From positions 28,661,116-28,725,115 of the forward strand of contig NC_067196.1 in assembly GCF_000699445.3 (NCBI RefSeq): 64,000 nucleotides of DNA, given 5' to 3'. Below are positions 20,990-34,800 of this stretch, one piece after another. The position numbers and the translations under genes are program-made. Each line of letters opens with the position of its first letter. The first letter of the stretch is position 1. Under the pieces are notes generated by a model, which did no database searches, was not told the origin of the DNA, and saw only the letters and a program-made list of their open reading frames with translations. This DNA comes from Schistosoma haematobium (Eukaryota > Platyhelminthes > Trematoda > Strigeidida > Schistosomatidae).

Positions 20990-23189
20990 TTGGGGCGTTA
21001 TCTAGTGACGGTTATCAAGACGAACTGTATACGAAGTTTAAGGATTATATTGAATACCGACCACCACAAGTGTTTTAAAGTTAGTTAACGAAGAAACTGA
21101 AACATTGATTCCCCAGTGAACACTAAATGTTATTTCCACTGCATCAAGAAAATTCATAATTGCAAATTGTATTAAGGTGACTCTTACGGTAAAGCTATGC
21201 ATAAACCATGAGATTCTTTAACACTGAATATTTTTTAAGATATAATATGAGACTGAACTTATGTTATTAAGATTTTGTGGCAAGCACCTCACTATCTCAT
21301 TTTTAGTTTTCTTCCCTTGCTGATATCATCAATTTGTGACAAAAAATGCTCTTAAAATCAATAATTCTCCACAAACGGCCTAAATAAACTATATTGTTTA
21401 ACTGAACGATTGTGACTGATTGGTTACCATATTGAGCCAAACAACATACCGTTCAATCGTAAAATAAAATAATGTACTATACTTTCGTTTGGTTTATATT
21501 AGATCATAATTCACTGAATATTTCATTTTGTCCTCAGTTTCGATGTAGGCAGTAAGTTACAGTTGACCATCGTCAAGACTATATATTGAAATAAGTTCAG
21601 TAACGCCGATATCAGATTTCCTTACAGTTCAAATATGTAAAATGTTATCCATTTAAAACTAATTATTAAATACATTTTTGACATTCGGAAAATGAGCTTT
21701 ATAAATTGCTTTTATATTATAAATATAGAACATACTACTCGTAGAAGTAGTAGTAGTATTTATGCTGGTACATGAGATTTACATACTAACTGAGTGTCAA
21801 TCATCATCCTACTTTCACTACTCACTAACTGAGTTACATTCAGGTTGGCACATTATTGATTATTATTGATTGATTTTTTATCAAGCAACTGTATATTTTT
21901 TACTCCATTTGAGATTCTATCTTATGTTTTCGTTTATTCTTCCCTCTTATAGAGCTTACTTACTGACATTAACTGTTTCTAATGAGATAACTTTATTCTT
22001 TTAATCAGAGGCTCAGGTAAATTGATGACACAAAACTAAGTTATTGGTGACTAATAACTAAAAATGCTTCAGCTATTAATAGTTTCAACAATGCTAATAT
22101 GAGTACCATAGAAATAACCTCAATTAAGAGACAAAATTCAGGAAGAAACATCATCTGATCCGTATATTTTCAGAGTTATTTCCACAGAATATGAAGTTAT
22201 GGATAAACTAAACAATAAATCTTTCTAATCTATCCCTCGTTGGTATCCACATACGTACATATAAAGCAAAATAAATTCCTATATCCAACGATTAGATTTT
22301 TCATGTAAATTAGTAAGATATTAAATGCACATATTACAAAATACATGTTAGCCAACTAATCAATACAAAAATGAATATGTATATGTGAAAGCACAATCAG
22401 GCATGCATATACCCACATACACTTTTAATGTTGGTTAATTTTATTATAATTACTGCTATAATTAGTGTGTATTTATTGGATGAGTTGATATGGCAATGAC
22501 TCTATTCTATAACATTTGTCAATAAGGACATATGACACTAGTCACCTTATTAACATAATATATAATTATATAGTACACCACTTTGGATCAATGAAAGAAA
22601 AAAATATTAAAGTATTGGGTAATCTAGTTAAGTTTATTCAGTATTCCAATAATAATTATTTCAAAGTAACAGTAAATACTAAAAATAGATTTAGAAAAAA
22701 TATTTTAAGAATACACTAGTTACCAACTAATAATTATGCCATATCTAGAAATACTTACAGTTTGAATCAGGTAATTGTGCTTTTAGAGTTATGTATTTAT
22801 AATTTTTTGAGGATCTGTAGGATAAAAACTTTAATTTTTAAAATATCTTACGAAATATTGATTTTTATCAGGTTAGGTGGTCTTGTAAATATTTTGTAGA
22901 ACTTATAAGTGTGTACTGTTAAAGAATTCCAAACAGAAATCAAATTTTCGAAGCTACTGTAGTTTATAGTAGTAATTGATGAGAATGACCTTTATACTAG
23001 ACAAAATCTTTTGTTAGCAAAATTATCAACTGTGCATACTAGTAACTAGGTTCATAGTGGGTTTACAAAAGCTCTAATAGCCCATGACCATAGTTTATGC
23101 TGTGATCCATGTCGGAAATGAAACTGTAAGTTATAGATAAAATTGAAGGAGGATGGGACAATGTCAGATTTATTGACTGAAGTTAAGGT
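20990..23189. other. Gene-free stretch between LTR and LINE
   Basis: The first ~90 bp may be retrotransposon leader sequence. The remainder is AT-rich with no supported feature. Confidence 0.5.
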
Positions 23190-23686
23190 TATTGATTGTT
23201 GGTTTCTGCCCTGGCACGGCCGAGAGTGGGGAGAGTCCGCTCTCCCTCTCGAAATACTCTCACACGGCCGCGCGTATACAGCCTCTGCCAGGGAAGTCCT
23301 ACTCATTGCCTTCTCGTGGCGGGGGTGTTGTTTACGAAAATGAGAGGACGAAAAGCTAATGTCCGGCGCTTTAACCGGACTCCAACCCAATGGTGCACAT
23401 GGGCTGGCTCCAGTATCCTGCGGGAACAAATGGCGTATGAACCAATCGTTGGTCACCGGCTACCATGAGATTGCATCTCCTTACGATGCTCCACTGCCTT
23501 GTGGGTTAGACCTTTAGGTCAAAGGCTCGGGGAGTGGCCCCCTAAGATAACCACCTGCTTCGGTTTGGGCACCCGGGCAGTATCACAGCCCACACACAAA
23601 TGATGAACTCTTTATGTCTATGGAAATTACTTTTCTCGCTTCGAAAAACAATCAATTGATTCAAATTATTATCATTACCATTATTG

Positions 23687-23724
<38 letters not shown>

Positions 23725-23838
23725 ATTATTATTATTATCCACATTATTCACCCTCTTTTATACTTATACAGCGGCTCGTCTTTGGTGTAATTCGACTGTA
23801 TCTAAACGTTCTCGAATCACTGTCCGGTTGAAAATTGT
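23190..23838 (+). other. LINE 5' untranslated region, GC-rich
   Basis: This is the most GC-rich stretch of the window, rich in short hairpin-forming runs such as GGGGAGTGGCCCCC near 23530. No long protein is convincing here. RTE elements often carry structured 5' leaders; I could not assign a specific ribozyme fold. Confidence 0.6.
23689..23738. repeat. (ATT)n microsatellite inside the LINE leader
   Basis: About 16 trinucleotide units with one interruption. Confidence 0.85.
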
Positions 23839-26800
23839 ATGTTACCACCGAATACGAGAACTGAAGCAGTTTTTCTGAAACCACGTGCACCATTCAAACT
23901 GGCTGCCTTCAATGTTCGCACATTTATGCAGGTCGGACAACAGATAGGGCTGGCTATGTCTTTAGAAAGTCTTAATATTGATGTTTGTCGTCTATCCGAG
24001 ACCCGTATTCAAGACTCTGGTGAAGTACTACAAATTCGATCTCCATCTGTCGCTTCAAAAAGCTTGTTTTACGTGCGCTTATCCGGGGACCTTGTGGCAT
24101 CTTCGTCTGGTCTTGCTGGCGTCGGTGTCGCACTAAGCGCTCGAGCTGAGGCAGCACTAGTCGATTGGATCCCCATTAACAGTCGGTTATGTGCTGTTAG
24201 ATTAGAAAGTTCCATCAAAGTGAGAAGAAATCGGCGTGAGAAACGATATCTTTTCGTCATCTCCGCCTATGCCCCGACAGATTGCAGTCCGGATGCAATC
24301 AAGGATGAGTTTTACCACCAGTTATCTGTTCTTCTCCAGAAAGTACGTTCGACAGATATTGTAGTACTAGCCGGAGACTTGAATGCTCAGGTCGGGCGTC
24401 TAGGCACAGAAGAGAGTCGTTTAGGTGGCCGATGGGGACTTGTTGGTCGCAGGTCAGATAACGGGGACCGTCTACTGCAACTTTGCACAGACCACAACCT
24501 GTTTCTGGATAGCACTAACTACAGGCACAGTCATCGCCGATGTGCCACCTGGCGTCCTCCCTCTGCATCTCAAGCCTGGACTCAGATTGATCACATCGCG
24601 ACCAGCTACCGCTGGCTTGGTCGTGTACAAGACTGCCGCTCCTTTTGGAGTACCTATCTGGACTCTGACCATGCCTTGGTCTGCGCCAATCTTGCCTTAC
24701 TTTTCAGTGGACAACGAAGTGACCACCATCAACGGATTGATATTAGCAAGCTGGTTTCAACTTCTGTTGCAAGTAAGTATCGAACCGAGCTAGCCTCTAG
24801 GCTAGCTACCACTCCACCGAAAAGTATAGATGAGCATTGGTTGCAATTTCATGACGCCATGAAAATGGCGGGAACAGTCAGTTGTGGGTTTGCGAAACGT
24901 CCCGCTTTTAAGCACTGGGTTTCTTCTGGTTCCTTACAACTCATTGAAGCCCGTCGGTCTACTCCAGGTGACCGTGAGTTTGACCACAAACGAAGGATGT
25001 TACGTAAGGAAATTGGGCAAAGCTTGCGTAAGGACCGAGAAGCCTGGTGGTCGAAGCGTGCTAATGAGCTGGAAGCAGCAGCTGTATCTGGTAACTACCG
25101 GAAGCTCTTCCAGCTCATCCGAGCCACTGGCAGCAAGAAGTCTGGTGTGAGTGAAACAATCTACGAGGATGATGGGATGCCAATCACTAACATCCATCGA
25201 CGTCTTGGACGATGGGCAGAATTTTTCGAAGGGCAGTTCAACTGGCCTGCTGCTCCGGCAACATCGGTCAGACTGTCCTGCCCTCCATGGCCGGTGACGA
25301 CTGATCCACCAAATGAGGCGGAAGTCCGCAAGGAACTCCAACTCTTGAAGCGTTACAAATCATCTGGCCCAGATGACTTACCTCCGGCTCTTTTTAAAGA
25401 TGGTGGTGACTTTTTGACTAAGGAATTGACGACGTTGTTCACAAAGGTTTGGGAACTAGAGAGTGTACCAACGTCATGGAATGAGTCGATAGTTGTCCCT
25501 ATCTTTAAAAGGGTTCACGTCGTTCCTGTAACAACTATCGGGGATAAGTCTACTTCCGATTGCGTCCAAGCTATTGGCTTCCGTCATTCTTCGTAGGTTG
25601 TTCAAAACCCGAGAAAGATTGACTCGCGAGGAGCAGGCTGGGTTTCGTTCTGGTCGAGGATGTATTGATCATATCTTCACCCTCCGTCAAATGTTAGAAC
25701 ACCGCCATACTTATCAAAGGCCAACAATCGTAGTGTTTCTTGACATTAGGGCTGCCTTCGATTCGTTGGACGGGACTGTTCTCTGGGATTGTCTATTGAA
25801 GAAGGGTGTGCCTGAGAAGTTTATTAACATCCTAAAAGCCCTATATACAAACACCTCAGGCAGAGTGAGGGCATACAACCACCTCTCTCCATTGTTCCAT
25901 TCGAGCAGTGGGGTTAGGCAGGGTTGCCCAATCTCACCATTCCTCTTCAACTTTGCCATCGATGACATTCTGGAAACAGCTCTGATGAATGTAAGTAATG
26001 GTGGTGTGGATCTGTTGCCTGGAGAAAGACTTCTTGACCTTGAGTATGCGGACGATACTGTCTTACTGTGCGATAATGCTCAAGGCATGCAATCCGCACT
26101 TAATCAGTTGGCAATCAGTGTCCGTAGGTATGGTATGTACTTTGCACCTTCGAAGTGCAAAGTACTTCTACAAGACTGGCAGGATTCCAATCCTGTACTC
26201 ACCCTGGATGGTGAGCAGATAGACGTAGTCGAGAAGTTCGTGTATCTGGGTAGCTGCATAAGTGCTGGTGGGGGTGTGAGTGATGAGATCAATGCACGAA
26301 TAGTGAAAGCCAGAGCGGCTTATGCCAATCTGGGCCACCTTTGGCGCCTTCGTGATGTTAGTCTGGCTGTAAAAGGTCGGATCTACAACGCGTCGGTGAG
26401 AGCAGTTCTGCTCTATGCTTGTGAAACCTGGTCTCTCCGAGTTGAGGACGTTAGACGACTCTCTGTGTTCGATCATCGCTGTCTCCGAAGGATTGCTGAC
26501 ATTCAGTGGCAACACCATGTCAGTAATGCAGAGGTTCGGCATCGTGTGTTCGGGCACAGAGATGATAATTCAATTGGTGTCACCATCTTGAAACACCGAC
26601 TTCGGTGGCTTGGACATGTTCTACGAATGTCGTCCCAGAGAATTCCACGTCGTGCATTATTTGCCGACTCTGGGACTGGTTGGAAGAAGCGGAGAGGTGG
26701 TCAGTGCATGACATGGTGTCGTGGTATGAAAGAAAGCTGCAAAGGACTGGCTTCTGTTGGTCCTTCACGACTCCCTGGTTGGGGTCCGAGAGATGGTGCT

Positions 26801-26887
26801 ACACAGTGGCTTGAGACGTTATCAGATATGGCTCAGAATAGAAGCCAGTGGCGATCCTGCTATAACCTTCTTTTACTTTCTTCATAA
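23839..26887 (+). pseudogene. LINE endonuclease-reverse transcriptase, broken by two frameshifts
   Basis: The first frame, from 23839, carries the endonuclease: Asn in AAFNVRT (residue 25), Glu in SETR (54), GDLNA (179-183) and SDH (276-278). It then runs into the first RT blocks. The last frame, to 26887, carries FLDIRAAFD, RQGCP and the catalytic YADD, followed by the RTE-type tail motif RLRWLGHVLRM. About 1,000 residues in all matches the single ORF of RTE elements. Between roughly 25508 and 25553 the frame shifts twice, each time consistent with loss of one base (one in an A-run, one in a G-run), so the protein is interrupted inside the RT fingers and this copy cannot make an intact polyprotein. 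Two nearby indels could also be assembly errors. Confidence 0.85.
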
Positions 26888-27082
26888 AAAGTGGTTGTGT
26901 CTCCCTTACCTGAAAGATTTCTTCTGATTGTACCTCGTTACTACCACATTACCTTACACCAATCTCTTCGTTATTGTTCTCTTTTTCTTTTGCGCTCCTT
27001 AGTTTTCTTTTTTTATTTCTCTTCGCATTCTCATTGTTTTGTGTGGCGCATATATATTGGCGCTCTCTTGTACCAATATTTA

Positions 27083-27113
27083 TGTGTTCAAATAAATAAT
27101 AAATAAATAAATC
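27083..27113 (+). repeat. LINE 3' tail of AATA/AAATA units
   Basis: The run AAATAAATAATAAATAAATAAAT ends the LINE. RTE elements typically end in short tandem repeats instead of a pure poly(A). Confidence 0.6.
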
Positions 27114-28569
27114 TAAATGAACATGTCTACTGTGATACTTAAAGTTCTTAGGTTCTAATATTCCGTATACAGTTATGAGTTTGCAATGATAGAGACTTGA
27201 AATCCAGAAGGAAATAGCTATGTAGTTTATCGCACATTCATATCTTTTCATAATTAAAGTTATCCCTGATATATTTGTTTTAATAGGACGACTATTGAGA
27301 TGAATTCGTTATTTGAAGTATAGTTTGATCTACTCATAACCTTTTTTAAACCATTTTTTAGAATTTAGTAATAACAATGACTGCTTGTTCTTAAAAAAAT
27401 ATTTCTGATCATGATAGGAACATTTGTGAATTACTGAAGTATCCTTACGTCAAACATTTAAAAACTTTCACAAATCTTTTTTCATCATAAACAGATAATA
27501 CATATAAACCAGTCGTTTCTAAAAAGGAGGGAATAATTGAAGATATTTTTGGCTTATTAGTTTGTTCATTGACTATTGTCAACAAATTTTAGAATGTGTG
27601 TCACAATACGATTAGTTTTCATTTAAATGAAAATACAGAAAAGTAATTTCACATAACTTTTGCCAATAATAAATTTGAATAGAGTAACAGTGATGAACGT
27701 AGCAGAATAAGATGAATTCACTTATTACCTGAATTTTCTTTAGTTGCCTATAACCTTAACGTATTAATACTAATCATTAAAAATACGGTGCCCCTACTCA
27801 ATATCATAATATCCAAAAAGTTATCATTTATGATGAATAATGAGTATGGAAGAGTTAAAAGAGATTATCAAATAGTTAAATAATGACATGTTAAATAATA
27901 TGAATATTTCCAAGTTGAATATATGAACACTTTAAAAGAAAAAAACTGACGAGAACATAGAAACAGAAATGTTCAGAACTGAAATGAACGATTAATGTCA
28001 TATTCATAGAGTTCTTGAAAATAAAATTGACTAGCTAAGTATCTATCAGATTAGAAGTAAAAAATTCTAATTTATATCAAAGGTAATATTATTCACTATA
28101 TAGTTGATAGTCAATCAATTAACAATGAATTTAAATCAACTAACTGTATAATATTCCTCGCTGAGTATTGATAAAACTGACATATTTCGAAGAAGATATA
28201 AGACATTAAACATGATGGATATTACATTTGTTCATTTGAAAAGTAAAAAATAACTGACTGTAAATAAAATGAATAATGACTTTCAAAAACAGTTCAAATA
28301 ATTAGAATAAAGGTAATGTTTTCTTTTTAAGTTATCCTATAAATATGAAAATAGAGGCCTTCATTTTTTGACCTATTATCATATAACAAAACTGGTTTGA
28401 TTAAAGCTTCTTACTATTATAGAGAAACTTTGAGCTTAGAACTTTTTCGCCGAAATATGTATTAACTTTTAAATTGATTCTACTAATGAATATGTTTTTT
28501 AAACCTATTGGTATGAATTACCAATGTTGTGATTGTGTCTATTGATGAACAACCTAACCAACGCTTAAT

Positions 28570-28680
28570 TTATAATTGAGATCGTAAACCGATCAATGTT
28601 AGACCACCATTAAAAACCTGGAAGCACTGAACAGCTGTTTTGTTCTAGTATGCGACTGCTCAACAATGCGCGTCCACTAA
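28570..28680 (-). mobile_element. Degenerate family 1 3' half
   Basis: ATTGAGATCGTAAACCGATC, GACCACCATTAAAAACCTGG and a decayed hammerhead (TGTTCTAGTATGCGACTGCT on plus). Confidence 0.6.
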
Positions 28681-29811
28681 TTGGATTAGCCGACTTTTTA
28701 TTGGCTCTGATGACTCAATCATGATTTAGGACACTATTGGTGTCCTTAATTGAAAATGTTTCCTTGATATCGACAGAAAATCCAATGCTGTAGGAACTTT
28801 ACTATTGAAATTTTCAGTGAAAAATAATTCACGCGAAAGAAATATTAACTCAGAAAGAGAAATAAACAAGAAATTATGGTAGTTCGTTTAATATAAGACC
28901 ACTCAAGTTTTTCAACACATTAAATACATCTATAGAATGCTTTGCTGATAATTAACTTACAGTTCCTAATCAATATTCACCCATAGATTTATCACTTTTT
29001 AAAATAAAGCGTTAACCTTCCTAGAAATCTATAGTAAAACTGATTAACTTAAAAAACTGAAGGATTAGGAAGATTAAGTTGGATACTAATTTATGATATT
29101 GTGAATTTGTATAATGAAGGGAAACATTGTAGTAATCTATCTTGAAAGTAAAAAAAGTACTGGAATGTAACTTTTCTGAAAAATAATTTCGTCACTAAAC
29201 ATTACTTATTTCTTCACTGCTTCATAATCTAATTTGAGATCATTACAATTTTTCGCGAGTATTTCATATATTGAACCATTGGACTAACCAGAATTTATTC
29301 TACAATTATCCATTAGATTGGACTTTAGTTAGCCTATTATTATCTCATGAGATATTCTCATCATAGTTACTATAATATGAACATGAGGCATAAAATATTA
29401 TCAATAGTTTGATCTATTCTACTCAGAATATTAAAAATAATGTATATTTATCAATACATTTAGTCATTTTATACATCATATGTTTTTATTAGGATTAATA
29501 AAAAAAAAGTATAACCGAGGATAAAACAAACTAATGTTGACGAAATTTCATTAAGATTTATGCACCTGCTTAACAGCTCCCACAGATACTTTCATTACTA
29601 GTGTACTTCTCCCTTGAACACCCACATTTTATTCTTTTATATTCAGTTTAGTTAACTCTCTCATATTTTCCCTCCCTTTCTCAAGCAAGCTGTTAAAACT
29701 GTCAACATATATGTATACACACATCTATATACAGAAAAACAGCACACCATTCAAATAGATTAGCTTGAATCGACTAAAGTACGTAAATGTCAACTTTAAT
29801 TTAAATGACTG

Positions 29812-29847
29812 TTAATAATAATAATAATAATAATAACAATAATAATG
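29812..29847. repeat. (AAT)n microsatellite
   Basis: About 11 units with one C interruption. Confidence 0.85.
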
Positions 29848-30939
29848 TACATAGTGATAAATAAGTTAAGAAAAATCTGGTTTTATCTAAAGAAATAAAA
29901 TAGAAATATATTTTATTAAAATTATTGTGTTTTTTGAACTTTTACAGTGAGGGACAGGTTAAGAAATATTAAATTGATGAATGAATAAATGAAGTCTAAC
30001 AATGTATCTAACAATCTTGAGCAATATAATAAGAAATCATCATATAATGCAAAACTTCATATAACCCAGATGGTTAAAAGGAAATTACTCCCATTCATAT
30101 TTTCATTCATACGTGTACACATATAGTACGTATAAAAATATCCCTTATCTCTTAGATTACTAGTAAAATATATAAAACCACATACACTCTAGACCCTTAT
30201 CCATAAATTGAACTGTTTGGTGAATATATATATATATACGGGAACCACGTGTTTTGCTGTTGATCAGAACAAGTCGAAATAAATTTCACAAAAAAAACAT
30301 AAAGAACGGAAAAGAAAAGAAAATTGAATTTGTTTACTGTTGGTAAAGCTTTATTTCACTCATCATCTATGTATGATGAAAAGTACAACCAGTAGTCTGT
30401 TTCTTTTTTCATAGATAACTTATTTAGTTGGTAAAATACAGAAATTTTACTACTATTGTTAATGTATAAAAATATAAGGGAGAATTGAAATAACTATTAT
30501 ATGAATACTATGTATTAGAGATTTGATCATAGTGGTGTATACTTGTCAAATTGATTCATTAAATCAATCTATACAATAGTACAGAATTATTAATAAAATC
30601 TGTCAACAACTGATAGGCAGATTTATCAATTTTCATCCTATTCATATTGAATTCATTTATAAAATAAGTAACCTCCAGCATTAACCATACATAAGAAAAG
30701 TACATTTAAAAATGTAACTATTAAATAATTAGGCTTATCAGTGCCTTTATCTGAATAGGATTTCGTAAAAATATCCCTTGTTAAATCTAATTTATGAGTA
30801 ATGTCCATTGTAATGATAAAATTAATCCATGTTTATAAATAATAAATTAAGTGGTTGGAGACAATCGTAAGAACAATCTAGAGATAAAATAATGGTAGTG
30901 TAATTTACTTACTAAAAATAGGTTTATGTCTTTAACCCT

Positions 30940-31320
30940 GAGTTACACACGTCACGTAAAAATACGTGATACTAGTTGGTCACCGTAACCGAAATAGAGG
31001 ATTTGGGGTCCGAACCAATGATCTAGTAGTTGAAAGTCTAGTACTTTAGTCACGAACCATGAACATGGGTATCTTTGTGGATAGAACCTATCGGTGGAGT
31101 GTATCCGGAATCCCCAAAAAACCAATGCTTTATAAGGGATTCGAGTCGGCAAAACTAGGTGAAAATGGGCTATAATGTCACCTAGCCCGGTGGTCATACT
31201 ACTAGCTTGAAGGATAGAGTTTGATCAGCGCTAATGACTATATAATAGGATAACGGTTATCAGTCAGTTGTGAACTAGTATATACACATAAGAATTGTTT
31301 CTACATTGGTTGCCAGACTT
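30940..31320. repeat. Unidentified GC-richer block, possible LTR or other repeat fragment
   Basis: The base composition differs from its surroundings. It has GGGATTCGAGTCGGC, a short palindrome CACGTAAAAATACGTG near 30956, and on plus a TATATAATAGGA box about 80 bp before TTGGTTGCCAG, which could be an LTR end and primer-binding site. A minus-strand frame of 81 codons (30952-31197) shows no known motif. Confidence 0.3.
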
Positions 31321-34300
31321 TTTATTTTGTTATCAGTATTTCCATGTGATGCCCTAAATGTACTATGATTATGCTAATAATAACACTGTTAACTGACAAC
31401 AATGATAAAATAATAACGTGTACGCAAATTCTAAAGAGGAAAATAGATCAAATTAAATGAAATTGGCAAACGCTATGCTCTAAATTAGTTTTGACATACT
31501 AATGAAAATCTGAGGGATCGGAGTTTTTAATTGCAAGAAGTCGAGAAAGAGAGTGAGAGAGCGTGGTATTGAAGAAACTCTAAACTAAAGCAAAACATGA
31601 ATCTAACTGATAATTATTACATAAGCAACTGACTATTGAAATACTGAATAAGGGCCTCAGAAGAAACAGTAAAACCCATTGGGATACCAACTCAAGTAAT
31701 CACCATCGATTTAATAAACAAATGGAAAGAATCCAAGATGAAACTCAATCGTTTATTCTAATATTGTGACTCACAAAGCAGATAAATTGAAAGTTGATTA
31801 AAATCCAATAACAAGATGAAGATTAACAGAACTATGTGGTTCTGATAATCTTCGTCTTCTTATTACATTATCGAAATTTATTAAAGGGACTAATTGCTTT
31901 AAAATCCAATACACAGCTTGCTGTGTTGTTAGTGATTGAAAAAAAGTTTATGACGATAATTATGTATGGTTTAACGAAAGACTGTACACATATTTAAGGT
32001 AAGAATATTTAAAAATCCTAAAAGCATTTTTAAAACAGATTGATCACGCAAGAACTAGAACTGTTATTCATTAATCGTAACGTAACAAGTTGACCCTATC
32101 GTTGCATTAAAAAAAACTCACTCGAGTAACCAAACAGTTGTATTATTATTGTTGTTATTGATTGCTTCATTCAATATCACATTTCTGGCACAATATGGAA
32201 TTCTTAGAACAGTCAGGTATCCATTATTGGCCTTAACTCTTAACATATATATTTAATTGTCAAGATTCCTCCAAGACTACTAGGCACCGGCATTTTCTAT
32301 GCTATTTACATCGGTGAAACTGAATGTAATTTTCAATGTTTAATTAGCGTCTAATGTACCTAGTACTAATCAATTAATTAATATTATTACGATCGATGAC
32401 CTTGTGAGGAAGTCTGTAGATTTTGCAAATTATTTTCATAACAAACCGACTTTATCTGAGAAAGCATTGAAAACTGAGACTCATCTGGTTTCACAATGAG
32501 AGTTCATACCAGTATCCATCTATCATTAACATGTGATGAATCAAGGTGACTTAGATTTAATATTTGCATGGTATTATGTAGTAACTGAGCCCTAATCTAC
32601 TATCAAAGTTTTGACAGGCTTTGCTCCACTGATTATGTCCTTCAAATACAATTTCTGGAAATTTCTCTCACAGCTAGTAACTAATGTCCATATAATTAGC
32701 ATTTAGTTTGTCGGCTTACAGAAAGACAATTTTTCGTTGAAGCCTGACACTTGCTGGGAAATCACTGAAAATTAATTCTTGTGGACACTCACTAGTTAGA
32801 AGTCTTCATTTACAATAAAAACAGTTCCAATTACAATGCAAAAGGAATATACTAACTCCAATAATGAGTCACACTTTATCTAGTATTTCGTCATTCAATA
32901 CTGACAGTATATAGTCGAAAGCAAATTCCAAAGAGACAATGATTAATATCTTAATCAGAATGAAAATAAGTGGTCAGAAATTTCATGACTGATATAAATT
33001 AACCTAGATACATTGCTCTTGTCTACAATACCATTAGAGTGTAGAGTAAATCACAGGAAATATCATCAGTAATGTCATATGAACCTAACTATATAATTAT
33101 TCCTTCTAAGATTCAGGGCAGCATAGAAGTAGACATCTATATGAATCATCTCAGTGAGAGCTAGAACCCATATTTTATTCTGACAACTATATTACACTTT
33201 AGATTGTTCAGTACATTTACAATTAATAGCATTTTAAAGAGTGGATCACTTCGAATTACTATCAAGTGACTTATTAGTACAAACGTTGAGAAAATAATTT
33301 ATCTAACTAATAAGTCAATAAGAGGTATCGAGATTTGATCTCAAATAGAAAATGTCATAATCTCATTTACTTTCTCCTCATGTTTACTACTTTGTGAATC
33401 ATACGAATCACAATTTTTTTCAAGATTTTAGATATGAATTAATAACATAAGCTAAGATAATGTGTCACTACTATATCTTTGAAACTCTGTAGATTGTATT
33501 AACTTCTGTTTAAGAATGAAAACAATCCAATGATACAATCCAATACAGAATTATGCTGCCTAGCCCTTCAAATTCCATGCCAACGACAATATTTAGGAAG
33601 AACGAAATAACGGCTTTGTGTCTATCCGTTTTTAGTAGATCTTATTTTAATTTCAATCTGATGATATCAAAGGTTTCTAATTTGTTATCTTAGTAGGATT
33701 ATAAAGAAGAGATTACATGATTCATGCATGTAACTATATAATATTACAATATTAATAAGCATAGGCAGTAAGTTAGTGATTTCAGCATAAATTAGGAATA
33801 GAATTTCTTAACATATATGAAGATTTTAATTTGTCTGTATTCTGAGCGAGAATCGTAAGTTAGAAACAAAATGTAAATTTTCGTGAATAAAATTAACCAA
33901 ACTTAGTGAATAATGACCCGAAATTTATATTTATAATTACCTTTTACATGTTCGTTTCCTCATTTCTTTAATCATATGAAACTAAAATTAAGTGTATTCA
34001 TTATTTCCAACAGATAAATTAATGTGTATTGTGTACAACCAAAATGAGTTGATAGGTATCTAATTTATTTGTGTAACTATCTGACACACAATTGATTGCA
34101 ACATACAAATATGCATATGAAAATCAATAAAGTGTATCTCTACTCAGTGACTGAACATTGGTTATGTATAATATTAATAATTTGATTTAATTAAAAGTAA
34201 ATTAATTTGTTAACAAGAAACTGATATAGAATTATGAAATAATGTGGTTTATTAATTTTTTTTTCTATTAAGAATAAAATTACTAACTGCCAATAGAACT

Positions 34301-34447
34301 ATTTCTCAATCGATCAATACTGAAATGATCACACTTGAAAACAATTAAAAACAAGAGTGATAGTATTGAACGTTAACATGATAACATTATTGTGTTCACT
34401 GACAAAAGTGACAATTCATGAAATTATTTTTAATATACTAGTTAGTG
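31321..34447. other. Gene-free AT-rich stretch
   Basis: No frame, repeat or RNA motif that I can support. Confidence 0.5.
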
Positions 34448-34541
34448 TTTGTATCAGAGGGGGTATTGTGGAGATTGTGGTAATTTCAATTGTTGAGATA
34501 ATGAGTCAATTGAAGCTATATCACCATGGAAAACCTGTAAG

Positions 34542-34585
34542 CACTGGTCGGCCGTTTCGTCGTATTGTGGGGTTCCTCAGCAACG
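34542..34585 (-). ncRNA. Hammerhead motif, cleavage triplet changed to GAC
   Basis: CTGAGGA and GAAAC are kept. The triplet reads GAC instead of an NUH sequence and stem I is weakened, so activity is unlikely. Confidence 0.45.
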
Positions 34586-34756
34586 CAAATCCAGGACCCC
34601 CCTGCGAAGTTCGAACCCAGGGCTTATCAGTCTCGCGCGCAAGCGCTTAACCACTAGACCACTGAGCCAGCAGCCAACGGTGTTAGTGTCTAACTTCAAC
34701 CAATCCACTGATAGGTCCTGGGTTCGGATCTCGCTGGGGGCAGGATCGTGGATGAG

Positions 34757-34800
34757 CACTGCTGAGGAGTCCTACAATGGAATGAAACAGCCGTCCAGTG
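34757..34800 (+). ncRNA. Hammerhead motif with core and GTC triplet, weak stem II
   Basis: CACTG/CAGTG stem I, CTGAGGA, GAAAC and GTC are intact. Stem II is partly unpaired (GTCC...GGAAT). Confidence 0.55.

Larger units (their letters stand above)
23190..27113 (+). mobile_element. RTE-clade LINE of SR2/SjR2 type, near full length
   Basis: It has a GC-rich 5' region (from about 23190, edge uncertain), one long coding region with apurinic-type endonuclease and reverse transcriptase, and a short 3' region ending in an (AATAAATA)-like tail at 27083-27113. The length of about 3.9 kb matches SR2-type RTE elements known from schistosomes. An (ATT)n tract at 23689-23738 interrupts the 5' region. No target-site duplication could be read with confidence. 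The GC content stands well above the surroundings, as expected for a transposed element. Confidence 0.85.
27114..30939. other. Gene-free AT-rich stretch
   Basis: Apart from the family 1 scrap at 28570 and the (AAT)n tract at 29812, nothing can be supported. Confidence 0.5.

Noticed and set aside
23052..23468. Overlapping 66-134 codon frames on both strands in the LINE leader
   Set aside because: They are open because the region is GC-rich; none has a recognisable motif, and the location fits an untranslated leader.
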